33,404 nucleotides of DNA, from NCBI GenBank assembly GCA_964569385.1, contig CAZMUM010000045.1, positions 1 to 33,404 on the forward strand. The letters are read 5' to 3'. The DNA is from JAADHX01 sp964569385 (GTDB taxonomy: Bacteria; Actinomycetota; Acidimicrobiia; Acidimicrobiales; Poriferisodalaceae). The notes below the pieces were generated by a model that saw only the letters and a program-made list of their open reading frames with translations, did no database searches and was not told the origin of the DNA. Within the stretch, counting starts at the first letter, position 1; the number at the start of each line of letters is the position of its first letter. Positions 23,871-31,436 of the stretch are shown one piece after another. A program made the translations under genes and the position numbers.

Positions 23871-25016
23871 TCAGAGCACGACCAGGTCAGGGTCTACGTT
23901 GTGCTGAGCAATAGATCGGTCGCCGGTCAGGGCCGCTAGATATGAGCGCGCGGTCCGAGACGTGTCGAGGTGTCTCCCGAATTCAGCCGCGGTCAGCGAC
24001 CTCTGTTGCCGAAGCTCTACGTTCGAAGCGAGATTGGCAATGGCCGCGACCCACGCTCGCAGATCATCAGGATCGATCAGAGTTGCCCAGGCTGGGTCTG
24101 CGGCATCGCGGGCTCCGGCCGCGTCGCCAACGACCATTGGGAGCCCGGCTGCGGCCAGCTCGTGGATAACGATTCCGAAACCCTCAAAACCACCCTCAGA
24201 AGGCGCGTCGCGACTTGGGAACAAGCCGATGTCGGACTTGGCAATGACGTTGGCGAGATCCTGACCGGCGAGGTGTCCCGTCAGGGTCACGTGTTGTTGC
24301 ATGCCTAGTTGATCTATCCGGTGCTGTAAGGCCGAGCGCCGGGGACCGTCGCCAACGATTGTGAGGTGTTTGACTGTGTTGTCGGCCACAAGAACAGCCG
24401 TTGCTCGCATGATGATCTCAAAATTCTTGTAGCCCTCGGCTAGGCGCGAGATGGCTACGAGCCTTATGGCGTTGACTCGAGTCGATGGTTCTGAGGACGC
24501 GAATGCCGCCGTTGGTGTTAGCTCGCACCCAATCCAGCTAGTGACGTCAGGACTGACACCGAGGCGATGGAGCAATTGCTCGCTGTGGCCGCTTATGGTC
24601 ACGACCCGGTGATCTCGGCGCAGGGAGCGCAGTGCCAGCCGTTGGCTGAGTTTCGCCGGAACGAGCTCGCGTCCGTAACAAAGACTGCTAACTCGCGTGC
24701 GGGTGAGCGCGCCCAACAGGTGAGCGAGCCAGCCGAGGTATACGTGGCCGCTGACGATCAGTCGATCCTCGCTGTTGGTCAGCCACGATCGCAGCCGCCA
24801 GGCCTCACGGGCGATGCCACCGAATCCCGACACCCTCACAACGTGCTGAGCGGCGAAGTCGGTGCCGACTTCGGTCGAGGTGGCAGGGGCTGCCGTCACT
24901 ACTCGCCAGTCGACTAAATCTGGGGTTGAGTCGACGATTGAGCTGACGAGTCGCGGCTGGCCGCCGGTCTGAGGCGCGTAGTCGATCGTTAGTAAGAGAA
25001 CCCTTGTGCTGGTCAT
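23871..25016 (-). CDS. Family 4 glycosyltransferase (GT-B)
   Basis: A 381-residue GT-B glycosyltransferase. VLLLTIDYAPQTGGQPRLV at residues 5-23 is the N-terminal acceptor-domain loop. VAISRLAEGYKNFEIIMRA is the phosphate-contact RxxxGYK segment, LTIVGDGPRRSALQ and VTLTGHLAGQDLANVIAKSDIGLFPS continue the C-terminal Rossmann domain, and EGFGIVIHELAAAGLPMVV carries the E-x7-E motif. The start ATG at 25016 overlaps the stop of the upstream gene as ATGA, and one base separates its stop from asnB. It probably adds one sugar to the repeat unit on the lipid carrier; the linkage is unknown. Confidence 0.9.
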   Translation of the reverse strand: MTSTRVLLLTIDYAPQTGGQPRLVSSIVDSTPDLVDWRVVTAAPATSTEVGTDFAAQHVVRVSGFGGIAREAWRLRSWLTNSEDRLIVSGHVYLGWLAHLLGALTRTRVSSLCYGRELVPAKLSQRLALRSLRRDHRVVTISGHSEQLLHRLGVSPDVTSWIGCELTPTAAFASSEPSTRVNAIRLVAISRLAEGYKNFEIIMRATAVLVADNTVKHLTIVGDGPRRSALQHRIDQLGMQQHVTLTGHLAGQDLANVIAKSDIGLFPSRDAPSEGGFEGFGIVIHELAAAGLPMVVGDAAGARDAADPAWATLIDPDDLRAWVAAIANLASNVELRQQRSLTAAEFGRHLDTSRTARSYLAALTGDRSIAQHNVDPDLVVL

Positions 25017-25804
25017 CGAAGCGCACCCGGTAGCCCAAAGCCAACCTGATCAATCGCGGGGCGCTCGAAGTGTGGGCTGGCGAGTGCTCGCCCAATACGT
25101 GCTGCGCGCCAGGTGAGCTCGGGGCCTACCACCCGAACACAGTGTTCGAACCGATCAGCGTTGGCGTACATGGCCCCAAGATTTCGCGGTGCACTTATCA
25201 ACTTCGTCGGATCGTCAGCGGATTCGAACACGTCCACCGACCAATCCACCCCACCAACCGTGGCTCGCATTGGTGCGGTCGGGTCGAGAAGCGCGAAGCG
25301 TGGTCCGAGCGTCTGTCGACGCTTTTCAATCTCGCGCGCTAGCCCCGCGCTAGTGAACGCCGGCGAACTATCCGGGATTGGTTGGCTGGTAGTACCCGGA
25401 TTTCTGTATGGCGCAGCGGTAGTGAGAATCCGATGGTCATCGGGCATGGCGCCTGGGGCCATCAGCCCGTTCAATGGTGTGGCCCAGAGCCCGACGTGAG
25501 TGTCAAGTGCTACTGATGGACCGGCGATCATGGTGGCTGCTATTTGTCCGTACCGGTCGAGATCGTCGATGACCTCGTCAAAGCTGAGCGGCCCACCAAG
25601 GCCCCACGGATGGCGATTTGGCCAGCCCGCAACCAACCAACGGCCCCGAACTCGCCACAGCTGTGAGCCTGGGGGTGAACCGACAGCCCAGGCTCCCCAA
25701 TTGGTGCTGCGAACGGTCAATTGAAACGTGTCTGGCACCTGATGGACGACGCGGCTCAGCAGCTGAGCCGGCGCCACACCGTGTCCGGTCGCGACCCAGA
25801 CCAC
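25013..25804 (-). CDS. Unrecognised 263-residue protein in the glycan operon
   Basis: No family recognised with confidence. It starts at GTG 25804, two bases after the preceding stop, and its TGA overlaps the next ATG, so it is embedded in a tightly coupled operon and almost certainly expressed. It has no signal peptide or clear membrane helix. The first 130 residues show a beta-rich pattern (LTVRSTNWGAWAV, LWRVRGRWLVAGW, then a helix and SVALDTHVGLWATPLNGLM) that recalls the order of elements in class II glutaminase domains such as that of asparagine synthetase. There is no Cys at position 2, so it would be inactive as a glutaminase. This resemblance is weak inference. The second half is mixed, ending in WRAARIGRALASP. 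Confidence 0.75.
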   Translation of the reverse strand: MVWVATGHGVAPAQLLSRVVHQVPDTFQLTVRSTNWGAWAVGSPPGSQLWRVRGRWLVAGWPNRHPWGLGGPLSFDEVIDDLDRYGQIAATMIAGPSVALDTHVGLWATPLNGLMAPGAMPDDHRILTTAAPYRNPGTTSQPIPDSSPAFTSAGLAREIEKRRQTLGPRFALLDPTAPMRATVGGVDWSVDVFESADDPTKLISAPRNLGAMYANADRFEHCVRVVGPELTWRAARIGRALASPHFERPAIDQVGFGLPGALR

Positions 25805-25806
25805 GG

Positions 25807-26859
25807 TTAGACGATCCCCGCGAAGGCGGCGAGTTCCTTGCCGCGGTTCTTGTAGGTATCGGCACTAATCAGAGCCTGGCCCTTGTGAGCAACCTCGGAC
25901 GCTCCTGTGGGGTCGGCCATGGCCTCTTCAACCCTGGCCCTGAGCTCAGCTGGACTGCGGAACCACAAACAGCTCTCGTTGTCGCGAAGGGGGGTTCCGT
26001 CAAGTCCTGGGTCTGTGATCTCGATCGCGCCACTGGCCGCGATCTCTCGCGTGCGCATGTTGTGGGCCTCCGCGCATTGCGGGTGTAGCAGGTTGACGCC
26101 GATTGCGGCGCGGCTGAGCACCTCACCAGCACGATGTTCGACGATCGGTTTGCTGCCTCCAAGTGTGCTGCGTTCGGACCACCCAGTGCCTGCGATGGTG
26201 AGCGGGAGCCCTGCCAGGGCGGATAGGTAGCGTTCTCGTCTTGGCGACCAGGTCCCTAGAAAGGCAATGCCTGTCCGCTCGGGCTGCGTCGCATGCGTCT
26301 CTGGCTCTTCTCCGGCTGCCGCCACGAGGGGGAACCATTCGGGGTCGAATCCAAAGGGCAGAACCTCGACACTGGTGCGCGCCGGTGTTGTTGACGATCG
26401 GAGCAGAGTCGCTTGTCTATGCGACCACAACACAGCCACGTCGCAAGTCAACAGACGCTCAGACGCGTTGGGGTCGCCGGCTCGCCACGCTGGATTGTCC
26501 GGGTAGTAACAGGTGACCCTTGCGCCCAATCGACGAACCGCGGCAATGTCGCCAGCGTCAATACCTCGACCCTTTATCAACACGACATGTTCGGGTTTGA
26601 GTTGTTGAACCGCCTCAACGAGTCTGGCCCCGCTTGATCTTGATGCGATTCGACGTCGTATCGCAGCAACGGCTCCAGTCGACCCCACAAGATCGCTGCT
26701 GCTCTCGAGCGGGTTCATCACAGTGACCTGGGCTGCCGTCTCAAGCCCGGGCCGCAAGCTCGACAAAAGAGCGCCAGGTGTGTCCTCGCCTACTAGAAGA
26801 ATTCCGCCTTCAGGATCGGCAGCTACGCCTGCTCGATCACGCCAAGGCGCTGCGGTCAC
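25807..26859 (-). CDS. CgeB-like glycosyltransferase
   Basis: A 350-residue GT-B protein of the CgeB/Glyco_trans_1_2 type. GGILLVGEDTPGALLSSLRP near residue 18 opens the N-terminal domain. VLIKGRGID and VTCYYPDNPAW are the internal strands, and EVLPFGFDPEWF precedes the C-terminal domain. IAFLGTWSPRRERYL, then IGVNLLHPQCAEAHNMRTREIAASGAIEI, is the diagnostic end segment, with the conserved N-M-R-x-E context. The GTG start at 26859 overlaps the TGA of the upstream gene (GTGA). Likely transfers a sugar to the growing oligosaccharide; donor unknown. Confidence 0.85.
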   Translation of the reverse strand: MTAAPWRDRAGVAADPEGGILLVGEDTPGALLSSLRPGLETAAQVTVMNPLESSSDLVGSTGAVAAIRRRIASRSSGARLVEAVQQLKPEHVVLIKGRGIDAGDIAAVRRLGARVTCYYPDNPAWRAGDPNASERLLTCDVAVLWSHRQATLLRSSTTPARTSVEVLPFGFDPEWFPLVAAAGEEPETHATQPERTGIAFLGTWSPRRERYLSALAGLPLTIAGTGWSERSTLGGSKPIVEHRAGEVLSRAAIGVNLLHPQCAEAHNMRTREIAASGAIEITDPGLDGTPLRDNESCLWFRSPAELRARVEEAMADPTGASEVAHKGQALISADTYKNRGKELAAFAGIV

Positions 26860-27986
26860 GAGGCGCCAGCGATAGCCATGACCTCAGCAGCGGCCTCGGC
26901 CGCGATTAGGTCGTAGTCGAACTGCTCTGACAGTTCACGAAGATCAACGGCCGCCTTTTCGGCTGCTGGTCGATCGGCGATAATGTCGGCCAAACGGTCG
27001 GCTAGGCGGTCTGGATACGAGTGGTCCCATTGACCTACGTAGTCGATCAGGTGCCGCTCGGGAAGGAGATCTGCGGCGGTGCCAACTCGGCTCGCCAACA
27101 CATGTCGACCCGATGCGAGGTAGGTTCCGAGCTTGCCCGTGGTACGGGCCCAGCTCGATGGGTCATTGGTTTGTGTCAGCAATGTCACATCGCAGAGCGA
27201 CAGATATTTCGGAAGATCAGGGTAGGGAACTCTTCCCACGACGTGAACCCGATCCGCGACGTTCAACTTGTCGGCCAGTTGACGGAGTTCGGCGATTCCA
27301 GGCCCATCTCCAACCAAAACCGCGTGAATCGGCAGTTCAGGGCGTCGGCCGATGGCCTGAATCAGATCCCAACCGAGACCGCCGCCAAGGTCCGGATACC
27401 AGGTGAAGTTGCCCTGGACGCCCACGGTTAGAACGTCTGCGAGGTTCAGCCTGGCTCTTAGGTCGCCGACGTCGAGTGGCTTGATGGCACGAAGGTCAAC
27501 CCCGTCTGGAATGACGCTTACGTGTCCGTAGCCGGCTTCGATGAGCTGAGTCTTGTGATGTTGACCTCGAACAATTACTCGTTCGGCTTGGCCATAGCTG
27601 ATTCGTTCAAGAAGACTTGCTGACCAGCGTGCCCACAGAGGGGCGTTGATCAAATCAAGGAAGAAGCGCGGGGTGTCTCCGGTATCGACCACGAACGGTT
27701 TCCGGCCCGATAACAACCAGGCGATTGTCGGGGCTACGGCCAGATCCATCGAATAGACGACGCGTGGTTTTAGACGACGAACTGAACGTACCATCGAGAC
27801 AATGTCGGCAAGGCGGGTACCCCGGCGATATGTGACGACCGTTCGTCCAGCAACTGCGTGTGCTATTCGCTCGGCCCTATCGGCTGCCGCCGATCCCGGA
27901 CCTCCGTTGACGAGAAACTGAGCCACGACCTCTCGAGGCGCTGACTCCTCAATAGACGTCATCGGTGGCGCTGATTTGTCAGGCAT
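26856..27986 (-). CDS. Family 4 glycosyltransferase (GT-B), first gene of the six-gene operon
   Basis: A 376-residue glycosyltransferase. The N-terminal domain has VVTYRRGTRLADIV, VVYSMDLAVAPTIAWLL and PFVVDTGDTPRFF; the C-terminal domain has VSVIPDGVDLRAIKP, LTVGVQGNFTWYPDLGG, AVLVGDGPGIAELR and VHVVGRVPYPDLPKYLSLCDVTLL, then TTGKLGTYLASGRHVLAS in place of the usual E-x7-E. The start ATG 27986 has an excellent ribosome binding site, AGGGAGCT at 27998-27991, six or seven bases upstream; the open frame to 28034 is therefore not used. It leads the operon of four glycosyltransferases, the unrecognised protein and asnB. Confidence 0.9.
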   Translation of the reverse strand: MPDKSAPPMTSIEESAPREVVAQFLVNGGPGSAAADRAERIAHAVAGRTVVTYRRGTRLADIVSMVRSVRRLKPRVVYSMDLAVAPTIAWLLSGRKPFVVDTGDTPRFFLDLINAPLWARWSASLLERISYGQAERVIVRGQHHKTQLIEAGYGHVSVIPDGVDLRAIKPLDVGDLRARLNLADVLTVGVQGNFTWYPDLGGGLGWDLIQAIGRRPELPIHAVLVGDGPGIAELRQLADKLNVADRVHVVGRVPYPDLPKYLSLCDVTLLTQTNDPSSWARTTGKLGTYLASGRHVLASRVGTAADLLPERHLIDYVGQWDHSYPDRLADRLADIIADRPAAEKAAVDLRELSEQFDYDLIAAEAAAEVMAIAGAS

Positions 27987-28172
27987 CTGGAGCTCCCTCG
28001 CTCGTTTTGTGCAGGTTCGGCGGCATGCACCCAACTGACACGTGTGCCTCGTCGGCGGGAGCCCGTTCGGCTTGAGTCTTCATTAACTATCTGCGAGTCG
28101 TCCGCCGCTAGGACGGTTCGGTCTCGACGAGGAGTGCTTGAGCGTGGCTCGGTGGCGGTCGACTAGAGCGAT
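27987..28172. promoter_or_regulatory. divergent intergenic region in the glycan locus
   Basis: This 186-base region separates the six-gene minus operon from the plus-strand glycosyltransferase/epimerase pair and must carry promoters for both. An AT-rich patch (CATTAACTAT at 28081-28090) in GC-rich surroundings is the likeliest site of a -10 box, possibly for either direction. A ribosome binding site for the minus operon lies at 27991-27998. No repeat or operator was recognised. Confidence 0.4.
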
Positions 28173-29432
28173 GTGCGTGTAGTCGTCGTTACCCCGTCGT
28201 TGCCATTGCCCTTCGGCCAAGCCGACGCGCGCTGGCTAAGTGTTGCCGTGGCCGGACTGGCCAGACGCGGTCATGATGTGTTGTGCATCTCGTGTACCGA
28301 AGAGGGCGAGACGGCCGTGGCGTCAGCCGCAGCAAGGGCGGCATCACTCGGATACGACTTTCGCCATGTTCCTCTGAGGTTGAAAACAGAGTCGACCTCA
28401 AAGCGCAGAGCGCGCAGTGCCCTAACACCATTCAACGAATACGCCCAGGTTGAAGAGCTACGCAAACTGATCGACGCTGAAGCTTGCACCGCCGACGTTG
28501 TTCACGTCGAGCATCTGTTCACGTCGCGTGCTTGTCTGGGCCTGCCCAACGCTGTTACTTACCTGCATCATCTCGAGGTGATCGACTGGGAACACCGCGA
28601 TGACCTGGACCGCAAAGCGCGACTGGTTCGGATTCAGATGGAGCGCGCCACTCGTCAGATCTTGTCAAACACCACCCATCTGATAGGAGCGACCAGTCGC
28701 CTCGTAGCCAGAGCCAAGGACGTTGCTCCGCATCTTCAGGCAGCTGTAGTTCCGGTATCGGTAGATCCGTTGCACTACTCGGTTCTGGAACTGCCGCGGC
28801 AGCCCACCGTCGGCGTCATTGGCTCGATGTACTGGTACCCAAGCCGATCTGGGGCCGATCGTGCTCTACAGATGTGGCCCGCCATCCGCCGCCAAGTTCC
28901 CGACGCCCGCTTGCTCCTCGCAGGTTGGGAATCGCAGGAGTACTTCGGTCACAGGTTCCCAATCGAGGGGGCAGAGTTGTTGGGCGCCGTTGAGGATCCG
29001 CAAGACTTCTTTGGCCAGATCTCGACACTTTTGTATCCGCCCACTCGAGGCAGTGGCTTCAAGATCAAAGTTCTCGAAGCGATGGCCTATGGCCGGCCTG
29101 TCGTTAGCAACTATGAGGGTCTCGAGGGTGTCATGGATCGGACCGACCTAGTTCCGGTTCGAGCCGAGTCAGACGACGACTTCATTGTAGAAACGGTTTC
29201 GCTACTAACTGACCCTGATCGGTGCGCAGAACTCGGTGCCGCTGGCCGCCAACACGTTGAGGAGCACTACTCGCCCGAAGTGGCGATTGATCGACTGTTA
29301 GACGCCTACGAACGCCTCGGCTTTCCGACCGGAAGACCTAGCCCACAGCTCGCGCCACTGATGAAACAGACACGCGAAGAGCTGACGGCGCTAACGACAA
29401 GAAGCACCCGCGCTGAGGAGGTCGTGTCATGA
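28173..29432 (+). CDS. Family 4 glycosyltransferase (GT-B)
   Basis: A 419-residue glycosyltransferase starting at GTG 28173 as M-R-V-V-V-V-T-P-S-L-P. The N-terminal domain has VTPSLPLPFGQADARWLSVA and VVHVEHLFTSRACLGLP. The C-terminal domain has TVGVIGSMYWYPSRSGADR, ARLLLAGWESQEYF, GAVEDPQDFFGQISTLLYPP and GSGFKIKVLEAMAYGRPVV, a motif order like that of exosortase-associated sugar transferases in the same family. The last 40 residues are polar. Its TGA overlaps the epimerase ATG (ATGA), so the two are translationally coupled. No strong ribosome binding site precedes the GTG. Confidence 0.88.
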   Translation: MRVVVVTPSLPLPFGQADARWLSVAVAGLARRGHDVLCISCTEEGETAVASAAARAASLGYDFRHVPLRLKTESTSKRRARSALTPFNEYAQVEELRKLIDAEACTADVVHVEHLFTSRACLGLPNAVTYLHHLEVIDWEHRDDLDRKARLVRIQMERATRQILSNTTHLIGATSRLVARAKDVAPHLQAAVVPVSVDPLHYSVLELPRQPTVGVIGSMYWYPSRSGADRALQMWPAIRRQVPDARLLLAGWESQEYFGHRFPIEGAELLGAVEDPQDFFGQISTLLYPPTRGSGFKIKVLEAMAYGRPVVSNYEGLEGVMDRTDLVPVRAESDDDFIVETVSLLTDPDRCAELGAAGRQHVEEHYSPEVAIDRLLDAYERLGFPTGRPSPQLAPLMKQTREELTALTTRSTRAEEVVS

Positions 29433-30442
29433 GTAGGCCCGTGTTGGTAACTGGTGGAGCTGGTTTCATTGGAGTCCCGACGGTTGAACGACTCCTCGAC
29501 CAGGGCCAACAGGTTGTGGTCGTCGACAACTTTGCCGTCGGGTCCAGAGACCGACTCGATCACGTTGCAGGCCATCCAGACCTCGATGTGGTCGAGCTTG
29601 ACCTTCGCGATGTCGAAGCCACTCAGAAGGTCGTTGGCGAGATCGATCCGCAGCGAGTGATCCATCTAGCTGCGCATCACTTCATCCCGTTCTGTAAGGC
29701 GCACCCTTCGGACACCATCGCGGTGAACGTGGCAGGCACCCAACATTTGCTTGATGCACTTCTCAGGGTGAAACCCAGCTGCGTGGTGTTCGCCTCAACT
29801 GCAGATGTGTATACGCCGGCACCAGTCGCGCATGTCGAGCACGATCCGACGCAACCGGACAACGTCTACGGCATGTCGAAATTGATGGCTGAGCGGCTTC
29901 TTGAATTTCACCATCAGCGGGCACCAGAGACCAACGTTGTTTCGGTGCGGTTTTTCAATGCTGTGGGCGCTGGCGAGACCAACCCGCATTTAGTTCCTGA
30001 CATTTTGGAACTCGTGCGGTTGGGCGATTCGATACCCCTTGGTAACACCGGGACTCGTCGCGACTACATTCATACCGAAGACATGGCGGTCGCTCTCGAC
30101 CGGCTATCCAGCGAACTCGACGGTTCGTTTACGGTGAACCTCGGGACAGGTGCCAGCTGGGACGCAACCGACATCGTTCATTTTGTGGCCCAGCTGCTTG
30201 GTCGTGATCTTACGATCGACATCGATCCGGCCAAGTTACGAACCAGCGATCGACCCAACCTCCAGGCCAGCACTAGGCGCCTAGAAATGATGCTGCCAGG
30301 GTTTGACCCCAAGCCGCTTCGTCAAACCCTGCGCCAGACGCTGATCGCTGAAGGTTTCGATGTATCTCAACCCCAAACACTCGAACCTGTGTCGAGGATT
30401 GGGGCTATGGCAACAGTTCTCGACACCAGTTGCGGAAACTAG
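29429..30442 (+). CDS. NAD-dependent NDP-sugar epimerase (extended SDR)
   Basis: A 337-residue short-chain dehydrogenase of the UDP-glucose 4-epimerase/dehydratase branch. VLVTGGAGFIG (5-15) binds NAD. VIHLAAHHF, ASTADVYTPAP with the catalytic Ser/Thr, and YGMSKLMAER with the Tyr-x3-Lys pair complete the active site. VRFFNAVGAGETNPHLVPDI and RRDYIHTEDMA are typical sugar-nucleotide epimerase signatures. It probably interconverts UDP-sugars used by the neighbouring transferases. The gene is coupled to the upstream glycosyltransferase. Its 3' end overlaps the convergent WecA-like gene by 38 bases, and the last 30 residues are not conserved in the family. Confidence 0.88.
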   Translation: MSRPVLVTGGAGFIGVPTVERLLDQGQQVVVVDNFAVGSRDRLDHVAGHPDLDVVELDLRDVEATQKVVGEIDPQRVIHLAAHHFIPFCKAHPSDTIAVNVAGTQHLLDALLRVKPSCVVFASTADVYTPAPVAHVEHDPTQPDNVYGMSKLMAERLLEFHHQRAPETNVVSVRFFNAVGAGETNPHLVPDILELVRLGDSIPLGNTGTRRDYIHTEDMAVALDRLSSELDGSFTVNLGTGASWDATDIVHFVAQLLGRDLTIDIDPAKLRTSDRPNLQASTRRLEMMLPGFDPKPLRQTLRQTLIAEGFDVSQPQTLEPVSRIGAMATVLDTSCGN

Positions 30443-31436
30443 AGCGTCCTTGTCGTGGTTGTCGGACCTGGTCAGGCCAATCAAGGTAGGCGGCGATTGC
30501 AAGAATCAAACCGGCGCCGCCGATGAGTCTGCTGGTAAGGGACCCCCCGACAGCGAGCCCGCCGAGCAGAGCACACAAGGCGATGATTCCGGCGGCGAAC
30601 AGCACGGTCCGCAGGTGAGACCAACCGCTGTCGGTGAGGCGCTGATAGACGTGGTGACGGTGCGGGGTGCGCCACCGCTCCCCCGTCCTGATACGCCAGA
30701 TCAGGGTCGTCCCGGTGTCGAGCAGATACAGGCCGAGGGGAGCGATAACGGCTTCGGGCGCAATGCCAGCTCGCAGACCGAGTACAACCAGCGAACCCAT
30801 CCAGCCGCCCAGAAAGTACGAGCCCACATCCCCAAGGAACACTCGAGCGACAGGCACGTTGTATGGAGCGAACCCGAGGGTTGCTCCGGCCTGAACTAGG
30901 CCGGCAACAATCAAGAAGTTCTCCCCAGAGGCCCAGCCGAGAACCGCCCAGGCCAGGCCAGCCACTGTGCTCTGGGCCACGGACATCCCGTTAACCCCAT
31001 CCATGAAGTTGAATGCGTTGACGAACGACATCAACCATAAGACGACTAGCCCCCCTATCAGGAGGTGAGGCACGACATGCAGCCCGATGTCGTTTAGCAA
31101 TAGAAAGGCGCCAGCCGACCCGAGCAACACCTGCGCCGCAAGCCGTAGATTGGCATCTAGGTCGTAGAGATCGTCGAGCAAGCCGACGATGCCGAATCCG
31201 CTGGCGATGAACGCCACCGAAATGGCTGGACCTGAGGGTCCACCCCAAACGATGAACAGACCTGACAAGGCGGCAATCGCTATAGCAACTCCGCCGCCTC
31301 TCGGTGTAGCGATTGTGTGCGAAGAGCGGTCGGTTGGGTTGTCGTAGATGCCGGCGCGTCGAAGGATCGAAATGACCACCGGCGTAGATCCAAGGCTGAT
31401 GGCCAGAGCGATCGGGAATGCGAGTCCGATGTTCAC
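30405..31436 (-). CDS. WecA/MraY-family undecaprenyl-phosphate phosphoglycosyl transferase
   Basis: A polytopic membrane enzyme of 343 residues with about ten hydrophobic segments. It transfers a sugar-1-phosphate from a nucleotide sugar to undecaprenyl phosphate, the first membrane step of glycan assembly. Family motifs: YDNPTDRSSHTIATPRGGG in the first cytosolic loop, GLLDDLYDLD (the DD magnesium pair), NAFNFMDGVNGMS (the catalytic N-x3-D), VFLGDVGSYFLGG, and RTPHRHHVYQRL (the HxH carbohydrate-recognition loop). The last agrees with the WecA-like bacterial group rather than MraY. GTG 31436 overlaps the stop of the dehydratase gene (GTGA), linking sugar synthesis to loading. Confidence 0.9.
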   Translation of the reverse strand: MNIGLAFPIALAISLGSTPVVISILRRAGIYDNPTDRSSHTIATPRGGGVAIAIAALSGLFIVWGGPSGPAISVAFIASGFGIVGLLDDLYDLDANLRLAAQVLLGSAGAFLLLNDIGLHVVPHLLIGGLVVLWLMSFVNAFNFMDGVNGMSVAQSTVAGLAWAVLGWASGENFLIVAGLVQAGATLGFAPYNVPVARVFLGDVGSYFLGGWMGSLVVLGLRAGIAPEAVIAPLGLYLLDTGTTLIWRIRTGERWRTPHRHHVYQRLTDSGWSHLRTVLFAAGIIALCALLGGLAVGGSLTSRLIGGAGLILAIAAYLDWPDQVRQPRQGRSSFRNWCRELLP

